Below, piece after piece: positions 22,141 through 34,609 of a DNA stretch of 64,000 nt. A program made the position numbers and the translations under genes. The DNA lies in contig CM028903.1 in assembly GCA_016801885.1 (NCBI GenBank), positions 15,082,535 to 15,146,534 of the forward strand. The letters are read 5' to 3'. Under the pieces are notes generated by a model. That model worked only from the letters and a program-made list of their open reading frames with translations, searched no databases and was not told where the DNA came from. Each line of letters opens with the position of its first letter. Position 1 is the first letter of the stretch. This DNA is from Toxotes chatareus (lineage: Eukaryota > Chordata > Actinopteri > Toxotidae).

Positions 22141-25100
22141 CTGTGTGTTTCTTTTGTGTGTAAATGTAGCCCTTATGGGTCTGTTAATGACAGTTGAGTC
22201 AAAAAATTTAATGGCTTCTTTTCTATTAAATAAAAAAAAAAGAGTAACAGGAAAAGAAATACCACTTAAAGCTGGATGAAGAAATAAATCAAAGTGTGCA
22301 AAATGTTCCACTGCCTGATTATATTACTGTAAATGAGTATCTTTCCAATCACCTTTTCTTTGAGTGCTTTTTCAATGTGTCCATCAAAAAGAAGAACCTG
22401 AATGGAAACACAGAAAATTAAAAAAAAAAACTTGCAAAACCATTTTTACACTAAATTGAGGTGGAAAAGTTGGTGTATCAATAGAAGCCAAGTGTCATAA
22501 AGAGCAATGGAGAAAGACTTAACAAATATATCACAATATCCATGAAGCATGTGACTTAAAAGTCAGCTGAAGGCTTCACACCACAGAAGAGACAAAAACA
22601 TCAGATCATCAGGTGTGGCCTTCTTCAAATGAATTCATAAATTAGAGGGAAATGCCATATTTCCATCATATTTACTACAAGTAGCCAATCTGTATGACTG
22701 CTATGAGAGAAACACTGGGCATAGAGAAAAAGAAAAAATGAGTGAGATTATAGGTATCATTGTATTGCTGTATGGAAAGAGAAAAAGAGAAACACATTTG
22801 AGATGACAAAAGACGTGCAGATTGAAGTAAAAAAATGATAAAGATGAAAATCACATTTATTTTTCCCTTGAGTGCCATCGGAGTCACAATTAAACTGCAC
22901 TGTCAAAACCTCTCGCACAGAAAATTTTTCTTTTTGTTTCTTTTGCTTCCTTGTGCGTTCTCTGACCTAGGACTCGCTTTTTATGGGGAAAGTATTCTTT
23001 TCTGGCAGACTAGAGACTGAATGGCACACAAGAAATAATGAATAATCTTTGAGTGGATAACGGTTTTTCTATCTCTCTTAAATGGAGTGTTGGCTTTCCA
23101 CTGTCCTTATGTAATTCCATTAGTTCTTTGATATAGACTATAGAGTGAATATGAACAGCAGTGTGTGTGGAGAGATGACTTTGACTGAATGTTATGAGCT
23201 GATATTCATATCAGAGGACAAAAGGGACCCACACATTGCTGCAAGAAAGTCTCTGTGGAGGCATTTGTGGCAGAAAAGTGGGAAAAGTTAGTACAGCTCA
23301 TGCACAGTATTTGAATCTTGATGGCACGATGGACTGAATCAGCTTCTTTACTTGTGAAGTTTGCATGTTGTCTCTACATCTCTTTGTATTCCCTCTCTTC
23401 GACATGTACTTATGAGAAAGTTGAATCTCTAAATTACATGTAGGTGTGAATGTATTAATGTTTGCCTGTCATTATAGCCCCCACAATACATGCTGGTAGT
23501 TTAAAACCTCTTGTGACCCCCTGGATGGGTGGATTGATGGATTCCTTTGAATCTGACCTCATCTGTCATTACTGCTTTTACTTGTTATTATGTGTTTGAT
23601 ACCATTTTACAAGAATGCAAGAATTGTGGAGAATACAATAATGCATATGCTGTGGGCAATGAATTACAGTGAGTGCAATATTGCTGACGCCTTAGATGAC
23701 ATATGTATTTTCACCAGGGATACAGCACAAAAATATGCATGCAAGCACACAGTTAATCTGAGTTGGGACAGAAGATCAAAAAATTGTTACTAAAGTGAGA
23801 TCAAAGGCGAGGTGGATAAGGCATGAAATGATTTCTTTAACAAGTAATGAATACTGTACATGTTTGCAAGTTACTGTGTGGCCAAAATTTCATGAAGACT
23901 TCCAACTCGACCCAGTTCAACTCTAGTAACTTTCAAATATATTTACATTCTACAGACAATCTCCAACTGTTGTTTGAAAACTGTGAAATACAGCTGAAAT
24001 CCCTGGAAGCTATAAGTGGACCTTTGAGGTTAGAAGCAATGGATTTCTATGCATCTCTTTTGTCAGCTTTGAAAAGATAAAGCTATATCCTTCATATAAA
24101 ATTTAATGATCATCGGTAGCACATGACATGTTTTTTTGATAGATCCCAGTTGTCAGAAAAGAGAAGAATTCATGTATGGTGAATATCTAATTAGATCCAC
24201 CTTCCACCCCAGGCTTCACCTGTCTGGATGAGCAAACGAGTCAGGTGATTGTGGTCAGGTCAAATGTGCCAAAGGTGTCTTTAAAACTGCTTCACATTCA
24301 CCATGAAGAGGCAGATAGTCTTTAAGGAAGAGATCAAAGAGGAGAAAGCATTTGGATCTGGAGATCAGTCAGATCCATCACAACCATCCAGCAACATACA
24401 AAGGTGTACTGTAAACAAAAAATCCCCAAATTCTCCTCTGACTATACTAAAAAGTAAAAAAAAAAAATCCACATGGGCAAAAAAACAAGAGCCTTTTTTA
24501 TGCAAACAAGCAAGATACACCAGCACAGATGTAAGGACAAATAAACAAAGACTTCAAGCAATTTATGACAGCTGTATTGATAGTAAGTATCAAGCCTGTA
24601 CATTACCAGATAAAATAACTATTTACCCTCAAGTCTGCAATTTACATTTAAAATAAATAAATAAAACATCCTTTGATGGCTGACAAATCAAACACAAATG
24701 ATACAGTTAGTTCCTCCTAAGAAAAGAGGATCATTATAGCTAATCATCTCCATGCTATTCAGTAGTAATGGAAAACAACCGAAAATAATGGGTAATTTAC
24801 TGTGGGTTTTATGTTTAGCAATCATTTTGTCAGAACAGGTGTCGCATTTCATGTATTGTGGTTATCTCCTGTAAAGTGAAAGTCTTCAATTACACAGTAT
24901 CCTACTTCAAGCTGACACACTTCATTGTACAATTCTAATTGCTTCAGTTCCTTCTTATCTTCTTATTAACTCACATGCCCCCTCTTTCGTCTTTCTAAAG
25001 AAATTTTAAACCATTGTTAGCAATAGGTCATTAATCAAATTTACAATGTCATGCACAAGGAATATATTACGACCTAATGTATTGCTGTTGTAAACTAATT

Positions 25101-25439
25101 AAATCGAAAATATAATTGATCCCACCCATGGCTAGCCCAGCTGTGTGAAACACTGGAAGCTGGTTTCTGACATTAAGATGTGTTTTCACTGCAACTGTGA
25201 AACACAATGTTCTAATAATCCGTGAAGACATTTCTACTATCATTTTTCATCTGCAAAATTTTGAACAAACCTCAGCAAGTCATCACCAGTGCTACAATTG
25301 TGACAGGGAAACTGTGGCCTGTTTCTGGAAGCAACTTGTATTGTTACTAGGGTATGTATGTGTGTGTGTCAGAGGGATTTTATATGTGTTCGGGCATGTG
25401 TAATTTTATTTTTTAAGTCCATGTGTGTTATTGCTCCGC
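22141..25439. other. Non-coding stretch
   Basis: AT-rich; no gene recognised. The first 150 bp may be further LINE 5' sequence too diverged to place. A 117-codon Lys/Glu/Ser-rich open frame on the plus strand (24303-24656) crosses an A12 run and has no recognisable domain; I do not call it. A-runs occur near 22223, 22421 and 24459. Confidence 0.6.
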
Positions 25440-25457
25440 TTTTTTTTTTTTTTTTTT
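25440..25457. repeat. Poly(T) tract
   Basis: An 18-nt T run lies directly upstream of the repeat mosaic. It could be the tail of a minus-strand retroposon, but no body is recognised to its left. Confidence 0.9.
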
Positions 25458-25481
25458 ATCTACAGTGAGATTTGGGTAGTG

Positions 25482-25758
25482 ATGTAACCTGCAGGGTGGC
25501 TGCCCAGTTGAGGTGGTTCAGGCATCTGAACAGGATCCCTCCTGGGCACCTTCCACTGGAGGTTTTCCAGGCATGTCCAACTGGAGTAGACCCAGAACAC
25601 ACTGGAGAGATTATATATGTCATTTGTCTTGGGAATGTTTTGGGATCACCGTGGAGGAGCTGGAAAACACTGCTAGGAAGACGGATATCTGGACTACCTT
25701 GCTTTGCCTGCTGCCAGAACCTGGCCCCGGATAAGTTGGAGGAAAATGATGGATGTCC
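25482..25758 (+). mobile_element. Rex3/RTE-type LINE 3' end
   Basis: This is the C-terminal coding end and short tail of a fish RTE-type LINE. One plus-strand frame reads QLRWFRHLNRIPPG then LPLEVFQACPTG (about 25507-25580). The frame then shifts and continues as RPRTHWRDYICHLSWECFG to LEN, ending in LLPEPGPG and a stop near 25732-25734. The shift coincides with the loss of about a dozen bases expected in the Arg/Pro/Gly-rich link. A larger deletion seems to join GGGTGGCTG directly to CCAGTTGAGGTGG at the 5' side. The copy ends with gatggatg, fitting the GATG tail known for Rex3. The family name comes from memory of fish repeat consensus sequences. Confidence 0.7.
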
Positions 25759-25759
25759 C

Positions 25760-25875
25760 TAAGCTATTATTTCTTCTATATACATGCTCCCTCTGGTAAG
25801 TACTAGTCAGCACAATGTCAAATATCACTTTCATGCAGATGATACCCAACTATTTATGTCTGTTTTGCCAGACCA
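25760..25875 (+). mobile_element. L2-clade reverse transcriptase fragment with ADD motif
   Basis: About 115 bp on the plus strand translate as IYMLPL, a short stretch, then YHFHADDTQLFMSVLPDHH. This is the active-site block of an L2-type reverse transcriptase, with the usual YADD as HADD. Only this block is preserved. It abuts the GATG tail of the Rex3-like end, so one element lies beside or inserted into the other. It is not from the same copy as the minus-strand relic at 20.7-22.1 kb, because orientation and position differ. Confidence 0.75.
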
Positions 25876-25924
25876 CCATAGTTGTATGTATTGTGAATGT
25901 TCTTTTGTTCTTTTGTTTTTATCA

Positions 25925-26146
25925 ACAAGGCGTGTCCATCTACAGAATTTCTGCTCACCGGACATTTTTTGTTTTTCACACCATTTTGAGTCAACTCTAG
26001 ATACTGTTGTACATGAGATAGGAAGGAGATAACCAGTTTTGGAAATGCTCAAACAAGCCATTCTGGTACACACTGCTGCCACATGATTGGCTGTTTGGAT
26101 AACTGCATGAGTAAGCAGGTGTTCCTAATAAAGTGCTCTGTGAGTA
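25925..26146 (+). mobile_element. Dispersed repeat with CCTAATAAAGTG...GTGAGT end
   Basis: This matches, from memory, a repeat family common in fish and other vertebrates. It has a ccatctacagaattt-ctgctcac start, a gacattttttgtttttcacaccatt block, a gagat-aaccagttttggaaatgctcaaac block, the sequence catgattggctg, and a terminal aggtgttcctaataaagtg-ctgtgagt. An internal segment seems deleted near 26075. I believe it is a non-autonomous DNA transposon, but I cannot give the superfamily. There is no coding capacity. Confidence 0.65.
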
Positions 26147-26149
26147 CTG

Positions 26150-27340
26150 GGTAGGTGATCACTTAGGACTATAAAAGTGGATAGGTAATAGTGATGTTTG
26201 CCCCGGGCTGTCAATCGGAACAAACAAGATACTTGCAACACAACAGCACAGTACTGCAGCCATTAAGATTTCTAGGTGACAGCTGAGAGAGTGTGGTCTG
26301 TAACAAGAACAAATACAAGGAAGCCAAATATTGTAAGAATTCAAGCTAATAGCTAATAGGAGTACAAATGAAATTTCCCATCATCTGGTTGGTATTGTAC
26401 ATCTACTTAATCAACAATCTACAGACAACCATGAACTTATAATATCCCAGTTCTAATATGCACAAAGAACAAATGACTTACTGACTGCCTTTAAATTGTC
26501 GTGCAAAGAACCTTCCATACTATACAGAATACCAGCATTGTTCTAATCTAACTCTTCAAGGAGCAGCAACTAGCATTAGCAATAGCAAGCCACGTGGTGA
26601 GTAGATTAGCTCAGCCTCTGTAAAACAACATTAACACATCAACCAAAAGGCAGTGAACGGCCACATAAATATCTTTGGTCATAAATATCTGATCTATGCA
26701 CACAACTCACATCACTTGGTACTCTATTTTGATGACGTACCGCTTGCTACACCTATTTACTAGACTGCACAGCTCCATATGCTCGATATCAAAGCTACAC
26801 ACTTCTACCTCAAGAGGGCATCTGCAAACAGTCTACAGTCTTACCAATAGTGAGTGCATATACTGTAAATATGAGCACTGTTCTATGTTTTGAATGTAAT
26901 CACCTGTGGTAGGGTGAAAAAGTAAAACATTTCTAAAGAAACATTGCACAAAGATTGGTATGCATTACTTATAAGTTAATCTTACGTTGTATCAAGCCCA
27001 ACTTCAACTTTCCACTTTCTGCTTTCTCTGCTGTTATGTATCCTGCTGAGTTGGCTGTAGGAATTGAGCGGCAGTGGGCCACTCACAGTGAAGCACTGGC
27101 TGTGAGGTGAGTCGAGAGGCAGGAGGCTAACAAGGTCCTGTTAGAAACAAGAGGGCTGTCTGTTGAACTGTGATAGTCTTGACCTTTTATTTTATACTGT
27201 AAGAGGCTTTCACGAGAGTGGAGTGAGCAATGTGTGTGTATTATGTGTGTGTGTGGCCTACATGAGTGCACAAGGGCATCTCTTCAGATTGTTCTATAAA
27301 AGATGGTGTTACCGGTTCTGTGGTATGATTGACAGGCAGG
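26150..27340. other. Non-coding stretch
   Basis: No gene or element recognised. Sequence is AT-rich with short TA-rich patches; a TG-rich patch lies near 27231-27255. Confidence 0.6.
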
Positions 27341-27346
27341 GAAGCA

Positions 27347-27407
27347 GTGTGTGTGTGTATGTGTGTGTGTGTGTGCGTGCATGCATGCATGCATGCGTGT
27401 GTGTGTC
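27347..27407. repeat. Alternating (TG)n(ATGC)n(TG)n tract
   Basis: About 60 bp of nearly unbroken purine-pyrimidine alternation: TG units, then gcatgcatgcatgcatgc, then TG units. The GCAT core is self-complementary and could cruciform or adopt Z-DNA. Confidence 0.95.
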
Positions 27408-27409
27408 TC

Positions 27410-28639
27410 ATTAATGACTGAGAATGAAGCGAGTTCTTCGGATCAAACATTTAGCTGAATCAACGACTGCTGAGCTCATCACACACAGACACAGATACAC
27501 AAACCCATACACACAAGGCAAGAATATTATAGCCATCTTCCATGTCTTCATCCCTAAATCCAGGAGGCTTGTCAATACCAAACAGAGCTTATGAAAAATA
27601 ATGTTTAAGTTTTAGAAGGAAGTGCTGAAAACGTGTATGAAGTCACTGCTATGTCTGTATTCATGCATTTTTGTGTGTAAATGTCCTTGCACGAACAGAT
27701 ACCATTTCTGTCCAATGTACCTTCAAATTGCAGAAATTATGTTTCGTACTACTGCAATCTTGCAGCTTCCTGTAGCTTGTTCCTTTCATATTGGCAGCAT
27801 TTTGAAGAGCCACAAGAGCCTGGAATCATGTCTGTCATATGACCTGCTGGCATTTTACTCCAAACAAAATCTAATTTGGCATGTTCACACAAGCAAACTG
27901 GCGAGTTAATGACCAGTGACCTAATTTTGCCACAGTGTACGAAACATGGCCAACCTAACTTTTCAAAATTTCTGCAGAACATTTAGGTCTTATTTTATTC
28001 TTCACATGTATTGTAGGAAATATTTGGCCCTGGATCTATCCAACCAAACCAAAATCCAATGACCATTTGATCCATTTTCTTCAGTGTAGCACTGTGGTGT
28101 ACTTATGTTCCTCTTGAAAAGCAGATTTATTAAGCATTATAGTGTCAGTATTTTCAACCAGACTTGGAAGGTTTAAAAATAGTATACAATTCAAGACTGT
28201 AGATCAAGATGCAGTTAAAATAACAGCCACATATAATACAGTGATACTTTCTGTGTAGGATAATAATCTCTCCAACCTTTTTTTTAAATGAATGAATTTT
28301 AAAAAATTACAGGAAACAGAAAAAAAGTGTTATTAGTAGGATGCTGCAAGACCATTAAGCTTTTGGATTAAAACGTAATAAAGCCTTCACAAAAGGTAGA
28401 CCCAAGTGACTGAAAAGCCCAACCAGAGAAATGTTTTAGTGATTAAATAAATCTTCAGAGGCAATCTGGATGTACTAATGTTGACCATAATTTGAAAAAA
28501 CTACAGAAAAACAGAAACATATTAGCAGTTTGATAGCCTTTCCAAACACACCAAGTGTTGTATTAAGAATAAAGTAATTCTTGCTTAGCTCCAGCATCAA
28601 AAACTATTCACTCAACAACTAGAGCTCCTGCTACTTTAC

Positions 28640-28640
<1 letters not shown>
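27410..28640. other. Non-coding stretch
   Basis: No recognisable feature besides CA-rich sequence near 27480-27515 and AT-rich sequence after 28100. Confidence 0.6.

Positions 28641-28643
<3 letters not shown>

Positions 28644-28676
<33 letters not shown>
28644..28676. repeat. (TG)n microsatellite
   Basis: A perfect TG tract of about 33 bp between AT-rich flanks. Confidence 0.97.
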
Positions 28677-28679
<3 letters not shown>

Positions 28680-28874
28680 AAATTATTTGAATATTTGAGT
28701 ACTACTTTACATTTACAAACCAAACAAATCTCTATTACTACAATAAATTATTAATATATTTAAATATTTGATCTCTTGTGTAACACATCTCTCTGCAGTT
28801 AAGTATAACATACTGACTAGTGGTATGTCCAAGACTTTTGTTGAGCTCAAGGTTAATTCACTCTGATGCTTTTA

Positions 28875-28936
28875 TACACACACTCCAATACACACACATA
28901 TACACACACACACAGACACACAAACACACACACACA
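28875..28936. repeat. CA-rich imperfect microsatellite
   Basis: CA units broken by TA, GA and AA dinucleotides over about 60 bp. Confidence 0.9.
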
Positions 28937-28939
28937 ATG

Positions 28940-30980
28940 GGAATAGGTGGCCTTTGTGTGTTTTATGTCCTATTGATGAAAGGCTGTCTCAAAGTCTTGA
29001 TTCAGTCATATATCTGTGCAGGTGTTTTGTTGCCACACTGGACAGTAAAAACTTAAAGTAAAAGCATTTATAGCCTTTGTAATTCATTGGTTCACAAACA
29101 GCGAGCAGGTTTATGTGACTGGTTCTTAGTGGTAAACTACTAGCAACACAGACACGCACATGGACAAACACTCAATCTATGCTAGCTTGAATATTACATA
29201 TAAACTATATAAGCTACAGTTTAACAGCGTACCTCAACCCCTCATACGAATGCCTTTATAAATAAATGCCATAGTAGAGAGTGACAGCAGGTGGTAGAGA
29301 GGAGACTCTAAACTGATAAGTCCGCTGCTTGTGTGGTCTCCCTCTCTTTGTTTCTTTCTCTTTTTGGGTGGTAGATTTCAACAAAGTTCATCTCACCAAT
29401 TGTGGTTCAGAAAGCACTGATGATTATTATGTCTGTCTATATCTCTCTAATTTCAGGATGATCAATTATTCTGTGTTTTGTAATGAGCTGATTTTCTTTA
29501 GTTTAGTTACAGTAATGTGGAGATAATTGGCTCTTGCTCTGTTTTGTCTTAATGATCTGTAACTTTTGTTTGCTGGGTAATTCCATTGATTTTTTTATTT
29601 TTTGCATTTATATTGCATTTTTCCCTACTTTGTTTAATTTAATACAACCAGTGTATTTTTACTGAATCATGCACTATTTCTTTTTCTGTTGGATACCTCT
29701 CACCACCTCATTTCTCATCTCATTCCGTCATATCTCTCATTCTGTGTTTGTTTTTTTCAGTCTGCTGTAGTTTTCCCACTGCTCTTTCCTCCTCTTCTCA
29801 CCACCTTTCTCTCTCTCTCCCTCACTCTCGCACTGGGCAGTCTTCCAAGTAGATTGTATGTGGTGCTGTCTGTGGCTCTAATTCACCCTGACAGGACATT
29901 CATCATCAGTCACAGCCAGGCCAGCCATTAGGAATTATGGACAGGGGGACAAAATATTCCAAAATGGGCCCCTCATCCACACCCACTCCAGCCCCACCAC
30001 CACTCACCCACCCTTAACTCTTATACCAACATGGTCAATTTCAAATAAACTCTTGGCCATTATCCTTATAGTGACACAGATGGAGTCTCAACAACAGTTT
30101 CAAATCCAGCACCATAAACTCATCCAGGCCATGTTCTGTTTTGCATACATACTGTAAACTGAATACGATTACAATGCACAAAATGTCAAGCCACTAATGT
30201 AAAAAAGCACGTGAACATGCTCAGATCAGATCAGAAAAGTTAATGAATTGTTGTTCTTGATCCAATTTAGGGGACAATAATAAACCTTTGCATGAGCTTT
30301 GCATTGCCTTTGACCCCCACCGCCTTCCTGATGGAGAGATTGGTCACAGCCCTTGATGCTGCACTGGTGTTCAGGATTCTGTTTCTTCTCAAAAGCTGTT
30401 ATGCTGGTCATACAAATTAGAGTATGAAAGATATCCACATTCTCTTGTAACTCTCCTCACATCAAGAGCCCCTGCAACCTTGTAGTATTCACCAGTGAGA
30501 TTTTTGCTTTTATGGTGCAAAACTTCCCTCTGAAGAAGGAAAGATAGAAACAATGACTTATTCAAATGGAAAGAAAGAAAGAAATTGGTCAAAGTTTGAC
30601 TCTGGAGCAAAGATCTCCCTGTAGAAATTAATGAACTTTTACACACAAACAGATGCAGTAAGTCTTCCACTGACCTCAAATTAAAAAAAAAAAAAATAGC
30701 TGGCACATAGGCACTTTGACTTCATTATGCTGATTTCTGAATTGAGCAATTTTCTGAGAGTCCCTCAGCAGGAATTAAATCCATCAAACGCAGGTCCAAC
30801 AAATCTGCCGTCTTCGTTCTCTCTGCTGTGGATCGGTGGCTGTACTCACTCGTCAGGCCTGTTTGTCTCTTCCATTCATCCTCCCTACTGATTATTCACT
30901 TTAGGATGCTAGCGCCTCCACGCCTAATTAATTCGTACAGCATATTCTGCTGCCAGTTCCAGATTTGTGTTGGTTGTGTG
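28940..30980. other. Non-coding stretch
   Basis: No gene recognised. It includes a pyrimidine-rich stretch at about 29690-29830 with a TTTTTTTCAG followed by CTGC that looks like a splice acceptor, but no convincing exon follows. Minus-strand open frames at 30226-30706 have no known domain. Confidence 0.55.
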
Positions 30981-30986
30981 CACAAA

Positions 30987-31127
30987 GACACACACACACA
31001 CACACACACAAAATGAAAACAGACTGAGCACATCTGCTTTGAACACATGGATAAATCTGGATTGCGCATACACTGAATGTACACCCAGCTGACAGAGTCA
31101 CACACACACAGACACAGACACACACAC
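30987..31127. repeat. Two CA microsatellites
   Basis: Tracts at about 30987-31010 (pure CA) and 31098-31127 (CA with GA interruptions) are separated by about 90 bp of unique sequence. Confidence 0.92.
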
Positions 31128-31129
31128 TC

Positions 31130-31827
31130 AGCCTCTTTCTACTTCATATACACATAGGCAAACTATTAAACTGAAACTACAACACACATTTACTCAAAGA
31201 GCTCATACAAAGTGAATATTTGAGCATACCTCTCTAGTGTCAGTAGAGTGTTTGACTAATTATTTAAACCAGGAGTGTCCAGGGTCACTCACTGCCATCT
31301 TCAGCTCTCCTCTGCTGTATTAATTCCTATTAAGAAGTAATTTTCTCCATTGCACCTTTCACCACTCCCCCACTGAGCCGACAGATGAGATGTTTGACAT
31401 TTTTCCAGCCTTTGTGAGAATAAATTGAGGATAATCTTATTTTTGCCATTTTAGAATATCCACAGGGGTACCGCTGCCAATTAATTTAGATCATCAACTC
31501 TCTCGGGGCCCAAATTTCTGCCTTTGGTGTCTCATTACCTATCACAGGCTACTTTTCTGTTCTCAATGTGTTTGTCTCCTTCATTGGAAAATGTGGTGCA
31601 TCTCACTGTCAGCTCCAGCTTTGTAGTTTTTATTTCTCCTCGGTTCATTCTTTTCTCTCTGTCCCTTCCGTCATTGTAACCGCTATGCCTCATTTGTAGG
31701 GGGAAAGGATGGACGAGACAATAAAATGTAGGAGGGGAAGGAAAGAAAAAAAGAATAAGATGAGACAGATAAGAGTAGGACAACAATACAATAATGAGGA
31801 TGTGGTAATTAAGCAGTTCATGTTTCT
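31130..31827. other. Non-coding stretch with an AT-rich, homeobox-site-like patch
   Basis: No gene recognised. Around 31400-31500 there are TAAT/ATTA motifs (for example caattaattta) in otherwise unique sequence, which could be regulatory but carries no proof. A GA-rich patch lies at about 31708-31775. Confidence 0.5.
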
Positions 31828-31880
31828 TTCTCTCTCTCTCACACACACACACATACACACTCACACAAACACACACACTC
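31828..31880. repeat. (CT)n(CA)n compound microsatellite
   Basis: CT units pass into CA units with TA and AA interruptions. Confidence 0.92.
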
Positions 31881-31889
31881 TTTCCAATC

Positions 31890-34600
31890 AATCTCTCTTC
31901 ATAATTTTGTTTAATGATTCTCTCTATGCTCTGATCCCATGACAGTTAATGAGATTAACCTTGAGACGCACAGAGATGGAGCAGACTGCACAAAACTTTC
32001 TCTCTCTCAAACGCATTTACGTAAACATATAAATGTGCCAAAGAACCGAACTTGAAACTCCAGGGGTCACAGTCAGTTCAGACATGTCGGTAATAAAAGC
32101 TGGACAGAAAGGGCTCAACAGCACTTTTAGACAGCAGAGACAACAGCTAGAAAGTTAAAAAGAAAGTAGTAGAGGGTCTTAGTGGGTTTTATGGCTATGG
32201 ATGTAAACCATGTTAGGTTGAAGTACCCACTCTGCCTGCTTGCTTGTAGTTTTCTCATGGGATCTGCAAATTTTCTGTGCATGTGCAGTAAATACTGTTT
32301 AACCTTGTAAAAATCAGAAAGGTTTCAGTTTCTTAAACCAACTGCTAGTGTGCCAGTTTATCTGAGAATATGGAAGGTAAACCGACTCCTTATATGTACA
32401 CATGTAGACATAACCACACATCATCATTATCATAAACAGGTGATACACTTCGTATGGTGAGAGTCATACAGGTTCTCCGTCATCTAAGCCTGTTAGACAT
32501 CGCGGTGACTCATCATGCAGAATTCTTAAAGGAGACATCCAGCAGTTCAATAGTGCAATACTATTTTAGTGTCGAGATTAACTACGGTCTGTTGGGCACC
32601 TGTGTGGATCAGGTCAGCAGTACACGGTGCACATATGTGATAGTTTTGTCACTTTAATGAGTGAAGATGCCTCCTTCAAACCCTTTTTAGCTACTTGCTA
32701 TAGGAATATTACTGTGTAGATGTTTGTCATTTTATTTAATATCATGTTTCATTGAAAACATTAGCACAAAAAGAAACAACAAAATGACATCTGTTCATAT
32801 ATGGCATCATCTATTATTTTTCTTTTTTTAGCATGTTGCATCACTGCCAAATAAGCCCTTAATTACAGTGGTGCTTTTGAAACACTGGAGTTAAGAATTT
32901 GGCATGGATTTGAAATACTATTAATAATCACAATACAATAATATAACAATTTGTAAAGACATTTAAGAAAAACAGGAGGCATATATTTTCAAGATTAAGG
33001 TAAACGCATCAAATACCTGAAGTTGAAAAGATCTAGACTCTTGGAACTAAACTCAAAGATCAAAATTGTTCTGCGCTGAAAGGACATATAGCTTTAAAAC
33101 TGCAATTAGAGGGAGAGATTTCAAAGAAAAATATTCACTTTGAAATCTGGTTGTACTTAAAGTAAAAGTTAAAGTACCTCAGATGAGTGCCTACTGCCAT
33201 CTTGTCTCCGTACTGGGTTTTGTGCAGTGGATGTGACTGTTTTCAAATCCCGATCAAGGTGACTTAAGGAAGGAGGCAGTGAAAAGACAAAATGACAGAA
33301 CAGAGGAGAGAAATGGGAGCGAATAAGGGTTTTTAAAATGCATCCTGGTAGAATGGAGGAGCAGGATTTATACCAAAGCCTCCTGTGCTCATGTGGGAAT
33401 CACACACCGTGCAGCACCAGGATGCAGCTTTTAAGGGAGTACTGCAGTCACAGTACTCCTGTAAATGGACACATAAGCAGAGATGGTCACTTGTCCCTTG
33501 TAGAAAGTTCAGAGTGGAATGAAGAAGGACACGTGATGAAAGATAGACTATTTGGGTCAAGCATTTATGGAGGATTCTCAACTTCATGTAATCTCCACAG
33601 AGTTTAAGAAGAAGCCTTATTGCACTTTCCTTTTAGAAAAAAACAACAACAACAGAAGAACGAAAATGTGTAAAAGGAGAAAAGGAAGACAGCAGCTTGG
33701 AATCTAATCAAACCAAGGACACTTTGCTGATTGCCTCTTCAAAAACAAGGGGGAGAAAATTGGTTTGGTTTGTTTCTGTCATGAAGGCAAGAGACAATTG
33801 ATACTAAAAATGGTTAAAATGTTGCCGGGGAGAAATGAAAGGAGCTTAACGTGAAATAACTAAATTACTCGTTCACAGACCACGATGAGGGAACAGCGAA
33901 CGGCTAATCTGTGGCGTCAGTCCCATTCTCTTCTCTCGCCTCTTCCTCCAGTCCATTCCCTCCCTCCAACAATTACAGAGCTTTTCTAAATCCATCTCTC
34001 CCCCACCTCCTCTCTGCCTTCAACTCTTGCTGTCACTTCCTTATTCATGCAAAGATGCTAAAGGCCCAGGAAAGGGAAAAGCCACCACATAATGGGTTTG
34101 CTTCCAAGACACGCTGACCACTGATGTAGGGATATGCTGTGCTCTATTTACTCCATTAGACACACCACATATGCTCAAATAAGCCATATTTCCCTTTGTG
34201 GATTTACTTTACATTTTCAGAAATAAATGTCAGTGAATCTGAGAGGGATGAACATGATAAAATAGGGTTCTACCAGCCCACATTTATTTACTAACAGATC
34301 AGTCACCTTTGCACTACTTTCTATGCAATTTAAAATCTAGAGAACTTGTTGGAGAACTGCTGCATCAATAAAAGGTCACCAGCAGATATTCAACTTGCCC
34401 AGCCGTTCAAAAGACATGCGTATGAATGAGTGTACTGGAGGTCTGAGAGTCAACAGTGAAGCAGTGAAGAAGAGGTTGATGGCCTCTTGAGTACACCATG
34501 CTCAGCCAAGTGCAACAATCCAACAAACAACATCAGCCACATTAGCGACGACAGCAACCACCAACACCAGCACGAGGACATTGTCTGCAACGTAAAGTGC
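31890..34600. other. Non-coding stretch
   Basis: No gene recognised. It includes a 9-bp-arm hairpin at 33436-33459 inside a stretch open on both strands (33333-33607), and a pyrimidine-rich patch at 33925-34020. The open frames here match no family I know. Confidence 0.55.
33436..33459. repeat. Hairpin with perfect 9-bp arms
   Basis: Arms ggagtactg (33436-33444) and cagtactcc (33451-33459) flank a 6-nt loop. Confidence 0.6.
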
Positions 34601-34609
34601 GGCGCCAGC

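Noticed and set aside
24303..24656. 117-codon Lys/Glu-rich plus-strand frame starting MKRQ
   Set aside because: It crosses an A12 run and AT-rich sequence; no recognisable domain or splice context. Kept only as a note.
25784..26032. 82-codon plus-strand frame as a gene
   Set aside because: Its first third is an L2 active-site fragment and the rest runs into a DNA-type repeat.
29740..29770. Splice-acceptor-like TTTTTTTCAG followed by CTGC
   Set aside because: Pyrimidine-rich sequence makes such matches common, and no plausible exon with a donor follows.
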